64,000 nucleotides of DNA from Hippasteria phrygiana (GCA_037893225.1 JAZGUH010000196.1:124001-188000), one strand, 5' to 3'. Positions 24,501 to 33,334 are shown, numbered from the stretch's first letter. Numbers and translations are program-made. The notes: generated by a model from the letters alone, not told the origin.

Positions 24501-25616
24501 CATAGACCTACATCCTAAGGAAAGATTTTACTTTAATACCCCACCAAAATGGGTCAGGAACAGCAAAATCTTGGAAAAAATAACCAACCCTCCCTGATCT
24601 CAATATGTGGCACAACCTGATATTTCAAGATTTATGTCGGCAAAATCCATAAAAAATGTAGGCACATGTATGTGAACACAATGAGTGACCATACACTGTG
24701 CCAAGAACATCCAGAGTTGGAGTCGAGTCCCTGCAAGTACAAGTACTTTCGCAAGCCCAGTCAGAAGTCCTTTCATAAAGCCAGTCACAAGTAACTGGAT
24801 GAACAATGACAAAGGAATGCCTTTGTCAAAGCTCATTTGAATAGCTTGTGATTGGGATTAGGACTGGAGGGCTTGTGTAGGACTTGCGGGGACTTTTGAT
24901 GGATTCGACTACATCTCTGAGAACATCTAACACACTAAACACAAACTTTCTTCTCCAATATTGTATGAAAATTTTCCCGACACAAATGGATGGTTATTTT
25001 GTCCGATTTTTTTGTTTGTGACCCATTTTGGTGGGGATATGAATGGAAAATCTTTCCCATTCTAATATGGGATCAACCTGGTTTTTCCCAGGCTGTCCCA
25101 GTGGGAACAATTCTTGTTCCTGATTGGAGTAGGCGAAGTTCCCTGTGGAAAGTTCGAAGTGTTGCTGCTTTTGAGATGCTTTGAAACTAAGAAAAGTAGC
25201 TTGGTGGATAGGTAGATAGTGCCACAAGCATGCAAAATCCGAGGTGACGTCATCATGACATGACCTCTAGTTTCTTTTTTTATTTTTTTTTTTATTATAT
25301 TTTGCTATAATTGCAAAATCTCGTTAGACAACATGATGAATTCACTTTCATTTAAACTTTTACAAGGTAGATTTTGGTGAGAATTGGAAACCAGCGAAAA
25401 AGCCATGTGTTCTGTCTTGTGACAGGCACCATCTCTAGTTATTCTTGTTGTGGTTAGAGTTTGTGGCATTTTATATGCTCTTTTGTTTTGTTCTGTTTCT
25501 CACATCAGACGGCCAACCGATCCTTCAGCACGGAAGATCTCAACACGGAAATGCTGAATCTAGAGGGTCTCATGAAAGACTTAAACGCCATCACCGCCTC
25601 TGAACTTCAGAGTTAA
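3432..25616 (+). CDS. Gene A: 3' part of a large gene with a DCC/neogenin-like C-terminus (13 exons, 5' end outside window)
   Basis: Thirteen exons join in one frame: 3432-3545, 5888-5941, 7109-7165, 9023-9232, 11219-11293, 13398-13916, 15006-15602, 18350-18580, 19834-20130, 21810-21917, 22913-23047, 23574-23719, 25509-25616. All use AG/GT borders, and all junctions are phase 1 except the last (phase 0). About 880 residues result, rich in Ser, Thr, Tyr, Asn, Gly and Pro, with no membrane segment and no globular domain that I recognise. It carries three PPxY motifs, repeated YxT[VLI] tyrosine motifs and a proline-rich block. It ends in a helix, [13 protein letters not shown], resembling the P3 motif at the end of DCC/neogenin. 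That motif in the known receptors binds focal adhesion kinase. The likely reading is a receptor cytoplasmic tail or a membrane-linked scaffold. The transmembrane and ectodomain exons would lie before the window. The P1 motif of DCC was not found, so the family call is tentative. Confidence 0.6.
3553..4274. repeat. 12-bp minisatellite (CACTATCTCCCC)n, about 60 copies
   Basis: A nearly perfect 12-bp tandem array starting 7 bases after the exon 1 donor. A block at about 3807-3868 has units with CTCTCCCA in place of CTCCCCCA, and there is an irregular unit at about 3722-3740. The + strand is C-rich and the - strand G-rich, so G-quadruplex or triplex formation is possible. Because 12 is divisible by three, several frames stay open and produce long false ORFs on both strands. 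Confidence 0.95.
4516..4746. mobile_element. Probable hAT-type MITE
   Basis: Ends CAGGGGTGAGATTTGTC and GGACAATCTCACCCCTG are inverted repeats. Both flanks carry AAAAAAT, close to an 8-bp target duplication but low in complexity. About 231 bp, non-coding. Confidence 0.45.
5888..5941 (+). CDS. Gene A exon 2 (54 nt)
   Basis: A 54-nt exon between a pyrimidine tract ending cccccag and a gtacgt donor, phase 1-1. It encodes [19 protein letters not shown] once the split codon is completed. VHYATV fits the V/I/L/S-x-Y-x-x-V/L/I tyrosine consensus. It was too short for ORF calling and was found by phase and splice sites. Confidence 0.55.
6105..6275. repeat. Inverted repeat (possible MITE)
   Basis: An imperfect inverted repeat pairs GTTCGCATTGGAC near 6108 with GTCCAATGCGGAC near 6253, and flanking CGG/AAAAG segments extend it. 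No target duplication could be fixed. Confidence 0.35.
7109..7165 (+). CDS. Gene A exon 3 (57 nt)
   Basis: A 57-nt exon after acceptor tacctcag and before donor gtatac, phase 1-1. It encodes a basic segment with [19 protein letters not shown]. It is the only strongly basic short exon in the gene. Confidence 0.55.
8760..8832 (+). mobile_element. tRNA-like head of a SINE
   Basis: A pol III box A (TGGTCGAGTGG) and a perfect box B (GGTTCGAGTCC) with a T-arm GTGGG/CCCAC. The acceptor stem is mismatched and the anticodon loop (ACTAGAAA) has eight bases, so this is unlikely to be a working tRNA. A T-run follows at once, then a non-tRNA tail up to perhaps 8930. I read it as a tRNA-derived SINE. Confidence 0.6.
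9023..9232 (+). CDS. Gene A exon 4, proline-rich
   Basis: 210 nt, acceptor ttgctcacag, donor gtagat, phase 1-1. It encodes a proline-rich block ([20 protein letters not shown]) followed by PPSY, a PPxY WW-domain ligand, then a basic stretch GRKRGHR. PxxP spacing would also suit SH3 domains. The frame runs past the donor, but the splice site and the phase of the next exon support stopping here. Confidence 0.65.
9448..9535. mobile_element. Short TTAA-target MITE (88 bp)
   Basis: Terminal repeats CCCATTCGCGCCC and GGGCATGAAGGGG, flanked by TTAA at 9444-9447 and 9536-9539. Confidence 0.5.
11219..11293 (+). CDS. Gene A exon 5 (75 nt)
   Basis: 75 nt, acceptor cttcacag, donor gtatat, phase 1-1. 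It encodes [20 protein letters not shown] and a few more residues. RTRTHSM resembles a basophilic-kinase or 14-3-3-type serine site. No domain. Confidence 0.6.
12200..12717. mobile_element. Possible TIR element (about 520 bp)
   Basis: Ends TTAGCCCCCTGCCGT and GACGGGGGCTAA are imperfect inverted repeats. No target duplication seen. Sequence on both sides (12063-12130 and 12715-12750) is partly repeated at 13121-13190 and 13321-13356, so the area also contains an older direct duplication. Confidence 0.3.
12968..13060. repeat. AAAT microsatellite
   Basis: A run of (AAAT)n with scattered AAATAC variants, about 22 units. Confidence 0.9.
13398..13916 (+). CDS. Gene A exon 6 (519 nt)
   Basis: Acceptor atcctag, donor gtaaaa, phase 1-1, 173 codons. 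Low-complexity polar sequence with repeated tyrosine motifs ([22 protein letters not shown]) and a more conserved-looking segment [20 protein letters not shown] followed by [11 protein letters not shown]. The upstream frame to an ATG at 13304 is open by chance. The splice acceptor marks the real exon border. GC and codon use are clearly higher than in the flanking introns. Confidence 0.75.
13929..14377. mobile_element. TTAA-target element with CCCCTTG ends, directly after exon 6
   Basis: Ends CCCCTTGCCACCGG and CCCGAGGTCAAGGGG, flanked by TTAA at 13925-13928 and 14378-14381. It starts 12 bases after the exon 6 donor. It is related to 60752-60965 in opposite orientation: both share the segment around CAATCCATTATTGG or its complement. 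It carries a nested hAT-type MITE. Confidence 0.65.
14039..14264. mobile_element. hAT-type MITE nested in the TTAA element
   Basis: 226 bp, ends CAGCAGTGTAGCC and GCTATGCCACTG, with an exact 8-bp target duplication GGTATTGT at 14031-14038 and 14265-14272. The interior is very G/C-run rich (G and C tracts at about 14160-14250). Termini resemble the common CAGTGGCATAGC hAT end. Confidence 0.75.
14487..14664. mobile_element. Inverted-repeat MITE, copy 1
   Basis: Arms of about 45 bp: GTGTGCGCACTTGCGGGTTT at the left pairs with the complement of CTTTCAACCAGGAAGTGCAC at the right, including GAGGCTCTCAGTGCTAAGT. A second, longer copy is at 45503-45852. Confidence 0.55.
15006..15602 (+). CDS. Gene A exon 7 (597 nt)
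   Basis: Acceptor ending atag, donor gtacag, phase 1-1, 199 codons, the longest exon of the gene. Ser/Gly/Tyr-rich and probably disordered. It contains SPPPPNY (a PPxY motif), [19 protein letters not shown] and several repeated GY/SY dipeptides. Codon use is GC-rich relative to the intron around it. Confidence 0.75.
15905..16009. mobile_element. Short hAT-like inverted repeat
   Basis: Begins CAGTGTTGTAGTCGA and ends TCGAGTACTACAGCACTG, with interior GAGTACGAGTACTT repeats. Flanks CATCACA and CATCCACA are an imperfect duplication. Confidence 0.4.
16142..16404 (+). mobile_element. hAT-type MITE with internal 10-bp expansion, copy 1
   Basis: 263 bp, ends CAGAGTTGTATTCGAGTCCC and GGGATTCGAATATAACTCTG, with an exact 8-bp target duplication GTGTAGTC at 16134-16141 and 16405-16412. 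Seven perfect units of CTGCAAGTCC lie at 16161-16230. The copy at 24712-24919 is in opposite orientation. Confidence 0.85.
16849..17866. mobile_element. TIR element of about 1 kb with internal long foldback
   Basis: Ends TAGCTGCCAACTATTACGAA and AATGTTGGCAGCTA. Inside, arms at about 17288-17357 and 17538-17607 are nearly perfect inverted repeats of about 65 bp (share CAAACTAACAGTTAAACTTGAC) around a 180-bp loop. No ORF of note. No target duplication established. Confidence 0.5.
18030..18322. mobile_element. Decayed relative of the TTAA element, upstream of exon 8
   Basis: Shares ACCACCTGGC(C/T)GGTTGA, CAATCCATT and CTTGGCTGCACA with 13929-14377 in the same order, and ends GCAAGGGATTAAG. The left terminus is lost or diverged. 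Confidence 0.4.
18350..18580 (+). CDS. Gene A exon 8 (231 nt)
   Basis: Acceptor cctatccag, donor gtgaga, phase 1-1. It encodes [15 protein letters not shown], an Asn-rich stretch (SYNNNNASS) and [11 protein letters not shown]. The upstream neighbour is a decayed copy of the TTAA element that also follows exon 6. Confidence 0.7.
19834..20130 (+). CDS. Gene A exon 9 (297 nt)
   Basis: Acceptor tcttctgcag, donor gtattt, phase 1-1. It encodes [29 protein letters not shown] (a basophilic serine site), and an RS/RD-rich end ([14 protein letters not shown]). Confidence 0.7.
20230..20373. repeat. Near-perfect 144-bp palindrome (MITE-like)
   Basis: Arms AAAAAGTGTGATGACCC and GGGTCATCACATTTTT, continuing through AGTCTTTACCA, AATAATAACC and GACCGCTGTTAATG with matching complements and a loop of about 7 bases. 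It lies about 100 bases after the exon 9 donor. Confidence 0.7.
21243..21266 (+). CDS. Possible 24-nt microexon of gene A
   Basis: Acceptor cgcttag and a weak donor gtccaa bound 24 nt that keep phase 1-1 and would encode GIGSSSVAG. Length and phase fit, but the pyrimidine tract and donor are poor, and short fits like this occur by chance. Confidence 0.15.
21810..21917 (+). CDS. Gene A exon 10 (108 nt)
   Basis: Acceptor cggatacag, donor gtatct, phase 1-1. It encodes [19 protein letters not shown] and [15 protein letters not shown], tyrosine-rich and polar. Confidence 0.65.
22913..23047 (+). CDS. Gene A exon 11 (135 nt)
   Basis: Acceptor ctttctcag, donor gtgatg, phase 1-1. It encodes [17 protein letters not shown] and [14 protein letters not shown], giving the third PPxY motif of the gene (PPNY). 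Confidence 0.7.
23574..23719 (+). CDS. Gene A exon 12 (146 nt)
   Basis: Acceptor aatttctag, donor gtaagt, entering in phase 1 and leaving in phase 0. It encodes [31 protein letters not shown] and [12 protein letters not shown]. It is the only internal exon of the series whose length is not a multiple of three. Confidence 0.7.
24518..25059 (+). mobile_element. Foldback element, copy 1, interrupted by a hAT MITE
   Basis: Ends AAGGAAAGATTTTACTTTAA and the complement-like TGGAAAATCTTTCCC; arms continue with CCACCAAAATGGGTCA and TGACCCATTTTGGTGG. Related copies at 33604-33836 and 36517-36895. The hAT MITE at 24712-24919 is inserted in its middle. Confidence 0.65.
24712..24919 (-). mobile_element. 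hAT-type MITE, copy 2, nested
   Basis: 208 bp, reverse orientation relative to 16142-16404, sharing CTCCAGTCCTAATCCCAATC and TTGTCATTGTTCATCCAGTT. Exact 8-bp target duplication AGAACATC at 24704-24711 and 24920-24927. It lacks the seven-fold 10-bp expansion of copy 1. Confidence 0.85.
25509..25616 (+). CDS. Gene A last exon with DCC/neogenin P3-like C-terminus
   Basis: Acceptor cacatcag, phase 0, stop TAA at 25614-25616. It encodes [15 protein letters not shown] followed by [20 protein letters not shown]. The LEGLMK-x-LNAIT pattern matches the extreme C-terminus of vertebrate DCC and neogenin as I remember it (DCC ends in LEGLMKQLNAITGSAF). It also follows the general LD-motif form (L-D/E-x-L-hydrophobic-x-x-L) that binds the FAK focal-adhesion-targeting domain. 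Location at the very end of the protein agrees with P3. The motif is short, so homology rests on this match and not on a whole domain. Confidence 0.8.
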   Translation, partial: TANRSFSTEDLNTEMLNLEGLMKDLNAITASELQS

Positions 25617-27820
25617 AGATGGAGAGACACCCACACCCCCCTTTTTTAAACCCAGTCTCTGTATAAATACACACGCATCTTGTAACTTTTTGTGGACAGT
25701 GATCTTGATTAATGGTGACCAATGTATGACTTTTTTAAACGTCAAAACAAGGCATTTCGGTTATAATATTGAATATGCTTGTATGAAAGGGTTGGCTTAA
25801 ATCTTCAACTTTGAAGAGTTTAAGTTGGCATTTTATATGGGGGTACATTTTTTATGTATTCGTGACCGCATTGCACTTGTCGTTTTATGAAAATTAATGA
25901 AATTACACACAGCAATACCAGTTTATTGCCAAATAGCACCTTAAGGTCAAAGGTTAGCTTGTGAAAGATCACTGCACTTTTGATGTTTTTGTAACGAGCA
26001 AATTAAAGGTCACTGTTTGGACCTTTCACGCACACAAATTGCAGATTTCTTGAAAGTTCAATTCACTTTAGTTTTAGTTCAGAACCACATTTGAATGATA
26101 AGCAGAGAACATTTATTATGTAGTTTTGCTGTACTAGAGTGTAAAAGAAATTGAGTGTTATAAATCATTTCATCGGAAGCATATGCACGTTTTATGTGGT
26201 CAGTTTTGTAAATGATAAGAAGAAAACATAAAGATTACTTATCTGGCAAAATATTTAAAATCAGGGTCTGCTTAAATTTAGAATCTTAAAAAGTAGGATT
26301 GATTGGTCCAATAAACATTTACAAAGTACTTGCGTAAAGATGTTGCCCCATTGAATGGTGCTGTTTTTTAAAAGGATTTTGACAGTTAATTGTGTATTTA
26401 TTTTGTGTTTTTTTTTTTTTACTAAAAACACTTTTAGCTTGTGGTTTAAAAAAACCAATCTTTTGATTCATCAGTTTAATAGTAATGTGTAGGTGTATAT
26501 CTTCAACATCATCTGTTTTTCTTTAAGATCATGTGCTGCTCCATTATATGAAACCTACAAGGACCATGGAGTTAGTTCTTTATGATGCGCCCTCTTGTGA
26601 CAAAAATGCCCTACGGTGAAGATAAGTTGTTTATTGCACCTACCATAGTTTAATTTTGTAGTACACCTAGTAACTGTTTGTTTTTTTGTTTTTCCCTAAG
26701 ATTTATGCAAGTCAGCTTTCATTTCTGTAGGTAGAGTTGTACCGAGTTATTTCACTTTGAAAAATAACTGCCACTTATGAATGTCTAAGATTTTCTCTGT
26801 TTCTTGCGTAAATGTCAAAGATGACAAGCCTTTATAAACTTGCCATCTGAAGTTTTTTTGTTTTTTTTACATTATTTAAAACCAATTTTATGGCCTCACA
26901 GAAGAATATCAGAGTATTTCAAACTATTTTATCCCACTTTGTCATTTTTGTGAATTTCTTCAACCCTTATAGGTCATTTTTAATCTTTGTCCTTTTGAAC
27001 GTATACTAAAGGCATTAGGCAATACTAAGAAACCTTTATTTTGTACTTTTTACAAAAGTACTAAATGCCTGTAAGTGGTCACAAGTTGATGTAAAAAGTG
27101 TTGGCCTTCGTTTCAGTCAGGTATATATATTTGTACTTAATCAAAAACTTTGCAGACAAAAGTAATCCATTCTGACAGATTTTTTTGAAGTGTTAATCCC
27201 TGCATTTTATATATTTTTGTAGACTCCTAAATTATTGCTTGGTTTTTTGGTAACCTGTATGGTGCGCAAGTGCACAATAAGTTGTAATATTGGTGGAAGT
27301 TTGATTAACTTATTGGGGTATCTTAACTTGTTAGGATTATTTTGAACATAAATAATCATGAAGTCTGGGCAGTGTTATATTATAAAAGTACTGTGATATG
27401 GTTTTTAAACAATAGTCAGATCTGCTAATCAAGCTATTATCATGCAGTTGTAAGTTTAATAAAAAATGATGATTATTATTATTTTTTTTTAATTCGTTTT
27501 TGGTCGAGTATATCACAGTGGATTCAGCAACGCTTTTCAAGTCTTGTTTTTGCAGATGGAAACTCCTCGTTTTTTGTCAGTAGGGTTAGACCATTAACTT
27601 GATTTGGATGGTTCCTGACAGGTTAAAAGCACCATATAATTCTTTCAATGCCTGCCTAGACCAAAAGTGTTTGTTTATTGTGTTGTTGCTATGCAAGTTG
27701 CTGTTATGATAAAAGTACAACTCTTTATTTTTGTTGAAGGCTGTCTTGTTATAACAAACATTGAACTTTGAACTTAGCCTTGGCATGTTTAGTGAATAAA
27801 TGTAAACTGGGTACTGTGCT
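25617..27820 (+). other. Probable 3' UTR of gene A
   Basis: AT-rich sequence after the gene A stop with no coding exon seen and few recognisable repeats, unlike the introns. AATAAA at 27795-27800 is followed by a GT/T-rich stretch and is my best candidate polyadenylation signal. Other A-rich hexamers occur further on, so the end is uncertain. Confidence 0.35.
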
Positions 27821-30249
27821 GGCTTTTTATGTTCCATTCTTAGCCAGGGCTAGACCAGGTCTCTGATCGACAGATTTATGACACAAAAGGAGAGCAACTG
27901 AAAATCTGTGAAAAAGAGATTGGGAATGACTAAAAGTTAAAATGTGTCACAAGGTGGAAAAGTAAGTGTCTTGCAGATACCCCGGTAACAAGGTAATGCT
28001 AGCAACCAGCTGGCATGTCAAAGGTCATAGGTCAATGTCTGTTATTCAGTGTGTCAGACGGAAGGTCACTGCCACCTATAGTAGAATTGTGGTAAACTAA
28101 TGCACATATATATATTTCATTTGTTAAAAAAGGGATTCTGTTTTTAAGCTTGTAAATACTATTCGCGTATTTAAAAAGTGCAAAAGTTACAGTGCACCAA
28201 AACATTAATGCAACCGCTTGCTCTTAATGTAATAACTATTGGGCTTTTAACACTTTGGTAATATATTTGAATCTTTTACAGGAGTTCACAGCCAAAATGA
28301 AATTGAACCACAAAGGTTTTGTTGGCATATTCTTTGCAAGGCTGTAGTGTTTTGTTGTTTCGAATTTAATAGGTTTACTACAGACCTTAAAATTCGTAAG
28401 ATTGGTGGTTGTAACTGTATATTTATTTCAAAGCAGCTCTGTTTAGTTTGCTTGGCAACAAATTACTGTCGGAGGTCTAGAATTATTTCCTTGAAGTTTT
28501 CCACCATGTCGTGACACAGTCATATGTTCTTTTGGAGGACAAAGGGAACCCCCACAGTCTCACAAATTCAAATGAGGGGCCTTAGTTTGGTGGGGTTTTT
28601 AAAATAATTTTAAATTATTCAAGAATGTAAGGTGGTTTAAGATTTTTTTTAATCTTGACAAAATTTTGGATATTTCCCAAAATGTGCAAACATCCCATTT
28701 TCCAAAATTTAATACCTCTAACAAAAATCCCCCCCCCCCTGTCTAAAATCATACATGCAGAATACAGGAATTGACTGCAAATGTTTGCTCAACTGATATG
28801 GTGCTTTGTCTTAGTATGAGACACTCGGCTCTGCCATTGAAGATCTACAATATTTAAAAACTCCAACCTCATTTGGTAGATTTGTGTGGTTTCTGTTGGA
28901 CTTGTGTTTACGTTTGTACAAATATGAAAAAATTACTTTCTTTATAGTCCTGCAGTTCTCCCTGTAATATAGGGCCGACATGGATTGGTAAAGGGTTTGT
29001 TAGTGTGCCAATTCATAGAGTTGGGATCAAACTTTTGCTGTCTGAAGAAGATGTGTTGCCATTGTAAATGACTGACATACTTCAAGAAGTATCTTGCTGC
29101 CGGTAACACTACTTATTGTGGAGCATTGCTAGGTTTGAAAGTCCAAACTGAAGCCTTTAATTCAGACCAATATTACACAGGCATAATTTTGCTGAATTAT
29201 TGACACCTTTCTGTTGTGATTGGTTTGAATGAAGTTTCAAAAAGGGATTGAGAGCACAAAGAATAAGAAGAAACATAATTGGTGGTTGAACAGGAGGTTT
29301 ACATGAAAAAAGGGTATTTCGGTGTTGTTGTCCATGTTTTATTTTCAGAAAAAAAAGAGAAAATTTCCTGTTTTGGATCCATTATTGCCGGGTTTCTCAA
29401 TCTCAATCTTTTCCTCACCATATTCTTAAAATATTGCTAGTATAGTACAGAAACCAAAATTAAAGTAATGTGTTAGTATAGATCCAATCTGCTTAGTACG
29501 AAATTGATAAGAAAAAATTAGTTAATGAAATATCTTTCTAATGCAAAGGTTGATGAATGCACCATACCATAATGGGCCTTAAACCATAAACAATTGAAAT
29601 GGTAATTATAGATGAGTCCGATCAAGTTTTTTTATAAGTAGGATAAATGCGGCCATCTTGCAGCCATTGATTGTGTTCAGTCACCCAAGCTTGGGGTTGA
29701 CAAGGGGGACAGTATGTGAAAGCATCCAAGTAATGGCCACCCGTGTCAGACCAATACTGGCCAAAAACAAAGGTCAGATTTGTCTGTAAAGTAAACTTTA
29801 GGGATCCAACCCTTTAAGCACATATTTTGTCAGTTAACTTTATAGCATAAAATCAATTTTTATAGTATCATTTGCATATCAATGGAATCATGACACTAAT
29901 TGTGATTGAAGAGACTTAATGCAATTTGTAACGACAACAAAATTCACTAGATATTCGTCAACATGACCTGTGAGATGAAATCCCATGATTGTATTTCAGA
30001 CGTTTGATCAGTTTAAGTTGAGAGAACTTTCACTACTTTAGCAGGAAGTAACAAATCTTAGAAGGTAATTACTGACAAGTTTTGGAGAGGAGCAAAATTT
30101 AATATCATCGAAAGTGCCGCTGTCTTTCCACGGAGTGGTCGTATTTGTGAAGTAGTTTGGAGATGAATGTAATTTGCAATATCCCTCAAGTTGAGAAACT
30201 TGGAGAGAAAGGTTTCCTTTCAACCTGTATGTTGAACAGAGAGTATGCC
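27821..30249. other. AT-rich intergenic sequence
   Basis: No coding exon, RNA gene or clear transposon seen. It could be a distal 3' UTR of gene A if the polyadenylation site lies further downstream than 27.8 kb. Confidence 0.35.
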
Positions 30250-30576
30250 TATAGACCTTTTTCACGGGTCATCATGGACCGCAAAAGTGTAGTGATGCTA
30301 CTGAAGTGCTTATTCAAGTAAACTAGTCAAGCGTGCTGTATGCATGTGCACACGTGGTTTAACCTGCCCCATGTGATACCTGTACAATGATCGATACCTG
30401 TACAATGATCGATACCTGTACAATGATCGATACATGTACAATGATCGATACCTGTACAATAATCGATACCTGTAAAATATTCGATACATGTACAATGATC
30501 GCTCCAAGGCGGTCCACAAGTTATGGTTTTGTTTACATTTCACACTATCTGGTCACATGGGTAAAAAAGGTCTGTT
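30250..30576. mobile_element. TIR MITE, copy 1, with minisatellite expansion
   Basis: Ends TATAGACCTTTTTCACG and GGTAAAAAAGGTCTGTTA. The interior matches 56505-56696 (GTCAAGC, GGTGCACA/TGTGCACACGTGG, CTATCTGGTCAC). The centre is replaced by a tandem array at 30375-30500. Confidence 0.5.
30375..30500. repeat. 18-bp tandem repeat, seven copies
   Basis: Unit GATACCTGTACAATGATC with single-base variants (CATG for CCTG, AATATTC for the last unit). Contains overlapping GTAC and GATC palindromes. Confidence 0.9.
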
Positions 30577-32099
30577 ATGTACCCTAGGCATGTCAGGACC
30601 GTAATCTGTAAAGTCATCCAAAATTGGTCTTTGAAAATTGACAGTGAATAATGTTAAGGTGATTATTTCTTTTAAAGCTATACTGTCCATGCTGTGTAGA
30701 GATTTAATTCCCAAAAATCTTAACCTTGATGGATTATTTAAGGATGTGCAGTGCCAACAACAAAATCTCCATTTTTCTTGGCTCTGAGCATGCTCAGAGA
30801 ACTGCTCCGTCATGAGTGTGTTGTCTGTGCTGTTGTCATGGTGATAATTGCGACCTGGCACATTGAAATGGGTGGAATGGAATGTAGCAACATCTGAAAC
30901 TCGATATTAGGGTATTTCATGAAAGTTTAGGTGATAACTTTTATTTGATGCTGTAACTCATTCCTAGCCAAAGCTATAACCATTTGAAGTAGTTTGAGTC
31001 GTGACCTGTTTTGAGAAACTCAAAGTCAATGAATCATGCGAGTTACCAGTACATGTGTACTCATTGCTTAGCACAAAAATCTTCCTAGCAACTACTGTGT
31101 TTCATTTTTCGGGGGCTGCTAAAGTCTGAAATATGACAGGTTAGAGTTTTTTAAATGGAAGAATAAAAAATTAACTTGACAGTAAAAAGAAAATTCCGCT
31201 CGTGACTTAGAATACCATGGATGCCATATCACAGTAAACAAAAATGGTAAATTGCTACTCTATCATGATTCGTCAATCTCTTGGTTGACAGCTGATTGGA
31301 CATTTCTCGATTTAGTCATCCCATAAAATGAAATTATAAATTCCACAGTTTTGTTGATACCTAAAGCTCAATCATTGTTTCAGCATGGACACTATATCTT
31401 TAAGACTTGTGGCGATCTGTAATTTCTGCAAGTCTGCAACCCAGACGCTATTTGGTGAGTTTTAAATTGAGATTTCAGTACTTCAGTATAAGCTAACTGT
31501 ATTATTACTAGTGTACATAGAGTAAATGAAAGCAGAAGTGCTTAAATTCTCGTTGTTTCATACACTGCGAATTTTGCTGAGGAAGGTAATAATTCTGTAC
31601 TGTACATAATAAGTGAACTGTTGTTTATGTCAAGGAGTAATACGGCTTGTTCTGTAAGTGGGCTTGAGCGGGATTTCATTCTGTAGTAACATGTGGCATA
31701 ATTTTGACAATAAAAAACACGTTCCTTTTGTAAAAAAAAATTCGGGTTTAAAAGGTGTGTTTTTGTTGAGAGTTTGGAGAATTTGGAGATGTATTTTCAT
31801 TGCATTCAAATGATATTAGGATATTTGTTTGGCAAGGTAAGGCCAAGTCTCCTTTAAGGAAGAGGAGGGGGCTTTCTTTTATATTTCCGACAAGCGTAGG
31901 TTTTTCAACAAAAAATGAAAGAGAAATGTTGGACAAGATAATTGAACATGTTTTACAGTGGTTTTCATAGATTTAGTAAGCTTGTATTTGATTTTCTGAT
32001 GGATCTGTTGAAATTTTGGGGGGGTTTTCACCGCATTTTCCACTGGTAAATTTGTTTTTTATCCAGGCAGCCCCAAAAAGGAAGCGGGCGGGAACGCCT

Positions 32100-32335
32100 A
32101 AGTGGTGCAGAACTCTCCGCGCTCTTTCTCCAAAGATCTTCTCACTCCATATCCAGTAATCGCCAAATCATATGGTAAACATGACTTCTTATCACCACTC
32201 CCAAATCATATCAAAAACTGCCCCACCTTGGATAAATTCAACAAAATCTTAAAACTCACATGTTTACCCTCTCAAGCGCACACAGACTTAACTAGTGTTA
32301 TGCAAGAACTGTCTATTAAGTATTATCAAGATTAA
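32100..32335 (+). pseudogene. 3' end fragment of a LINE reverse-transcriptase ORF
   Basis: An open frame ends with FLSPLPNHIKNCPTLDKFNK and then ILKL before a stop. The pattern L-P-x-x-I-(R/K)-x-x-x-(S/T)-L-x-x-F-(K/N) is characteristic of the C-terminus of many non-LTR retrotransposon ORF2 proteins. Only this tail is present, as expected for a 5'-truncated insertion. Family not determined. Confidence 0.5.
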
Positions 32336-32392
32336 TTATGTTCTTTTCAGCATATTTTTTGTCTTCATTTTTTGAGTTGATAGTTTTTTGTG

Positions 32393-32560
32393 GAAGTGCC
32401 GTGGCCTAGTGGTTTGGAGCATTGAATTCGTGTTCTGCGGGTAATTCTGCAAGTTGTGGGTTTGATCCAAGTCCTGGGCTATAGCACTTCTAGGCCTAAT
32501 GGGTAGAGGCATTATTAATGCCTTGCAGTGGACTAGTTACCATGCATAATTTATAGCCAT
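32393..32560 (+). mobile_element. tRNA-derived SINE
   Basis: Box A-like TGGCCTAGTGG and box B-like GGGTTTGATCC at normal tRNA spacing, then an unrelated tail. No intact tRNA fold. Confidence 0.45.
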
Positions 32561-33079
32561 ATTGGAACAAAATGGGTGACCTTTGGCAATGGCTATTCAT
32601 CACTGGCTGACCAGGGATGGGAGAGTTTGGAGGGGGTTATCCCAACACTACCCCCACTTTCTTAGTTTATTATTATTTTTTGACGTTCGGTTTCACCACG
32701 ATTTCTTTGTGCTATGCTTCACTCAATGTGAACAAAAATTCAGGCCCCCTTCCCATTTGATTTCTAGATCCTTCATAAACAATGTAAACACCTGTCAATG
32801 CACTGTTACATTATTATTAGCATGTCATGGCCACCACGCGTGGCCGGGGGTCGGTACGTACGGCCGGTGTCACGGGTATGCTGAAAACTTCACTCGGGAT
32901 CGATCGTGCAGGGCCCAATTTCATGGCTCTGCTAACCACAGCTCATGTGTTTTATTCCTCCATGACCTTGGTAACACGTACACAAGGTGATACTTCACTG
33001 AAACGAAGTATAATATTATTAATAACTTAAGGCATCAATATATAACTAATAGTTTCGACCAGTTCAGCAGAAACTCTTA

Positions 33080-33261
33080 CGTGTGCGTTTATACCACCCT
33101 ATACCTCCTTCGAGAATATACAAACTTCGGCTTTCTTGCTTGGCCATGCATTGCATGCATTTCTAGTTCTGCTGTGTGGTCGGTCTTTTCCTTGACAACA
33201 CACGAAGAGCTGGTGCAAGGTCGGCGGTTGTTCAGCTGGATTTTCTCTTTCTCCCCCCAAA
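33080..33261 (+). promoter_or_regulatory. Probable 5' UTR / proximal promoter of gene B
   Basis: The stretch before the signal-peptide ATG is richer in CpG and GC than its surroundings and ends in a pyrimidine-rich leader. I see no clear TATA box. The transcription start is not determinable from sequence alone. Confidence 0.3.
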
Positions 33262-33334
33262 ATGACGTCTTCTTCTGCCAGTTTGGTGCTGTCTCTGACA
33301 ACGTTACTGCTGGTTCTGGTGGCTTGTGAAGGGC
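33262..33334 (+). CDS. Gene B exon 1: start codon and signal peptide
   Basis: ATG at 33262 opens a 73-nt coding piece ending at a gtaagt donor in phase 1. It encodes MTSSSASLVLSLTTLLLVLV followed by ACEG. This is a typical secretory signal: short polar start, hydrophobic core of about 13 residues, and a small residue before the likely cleavage in ACEG. The C left at the donor joins GA of exon 2 to give Arg. The following intron is about 10.5 kb and carries several transposons. Confidence 0.65.
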
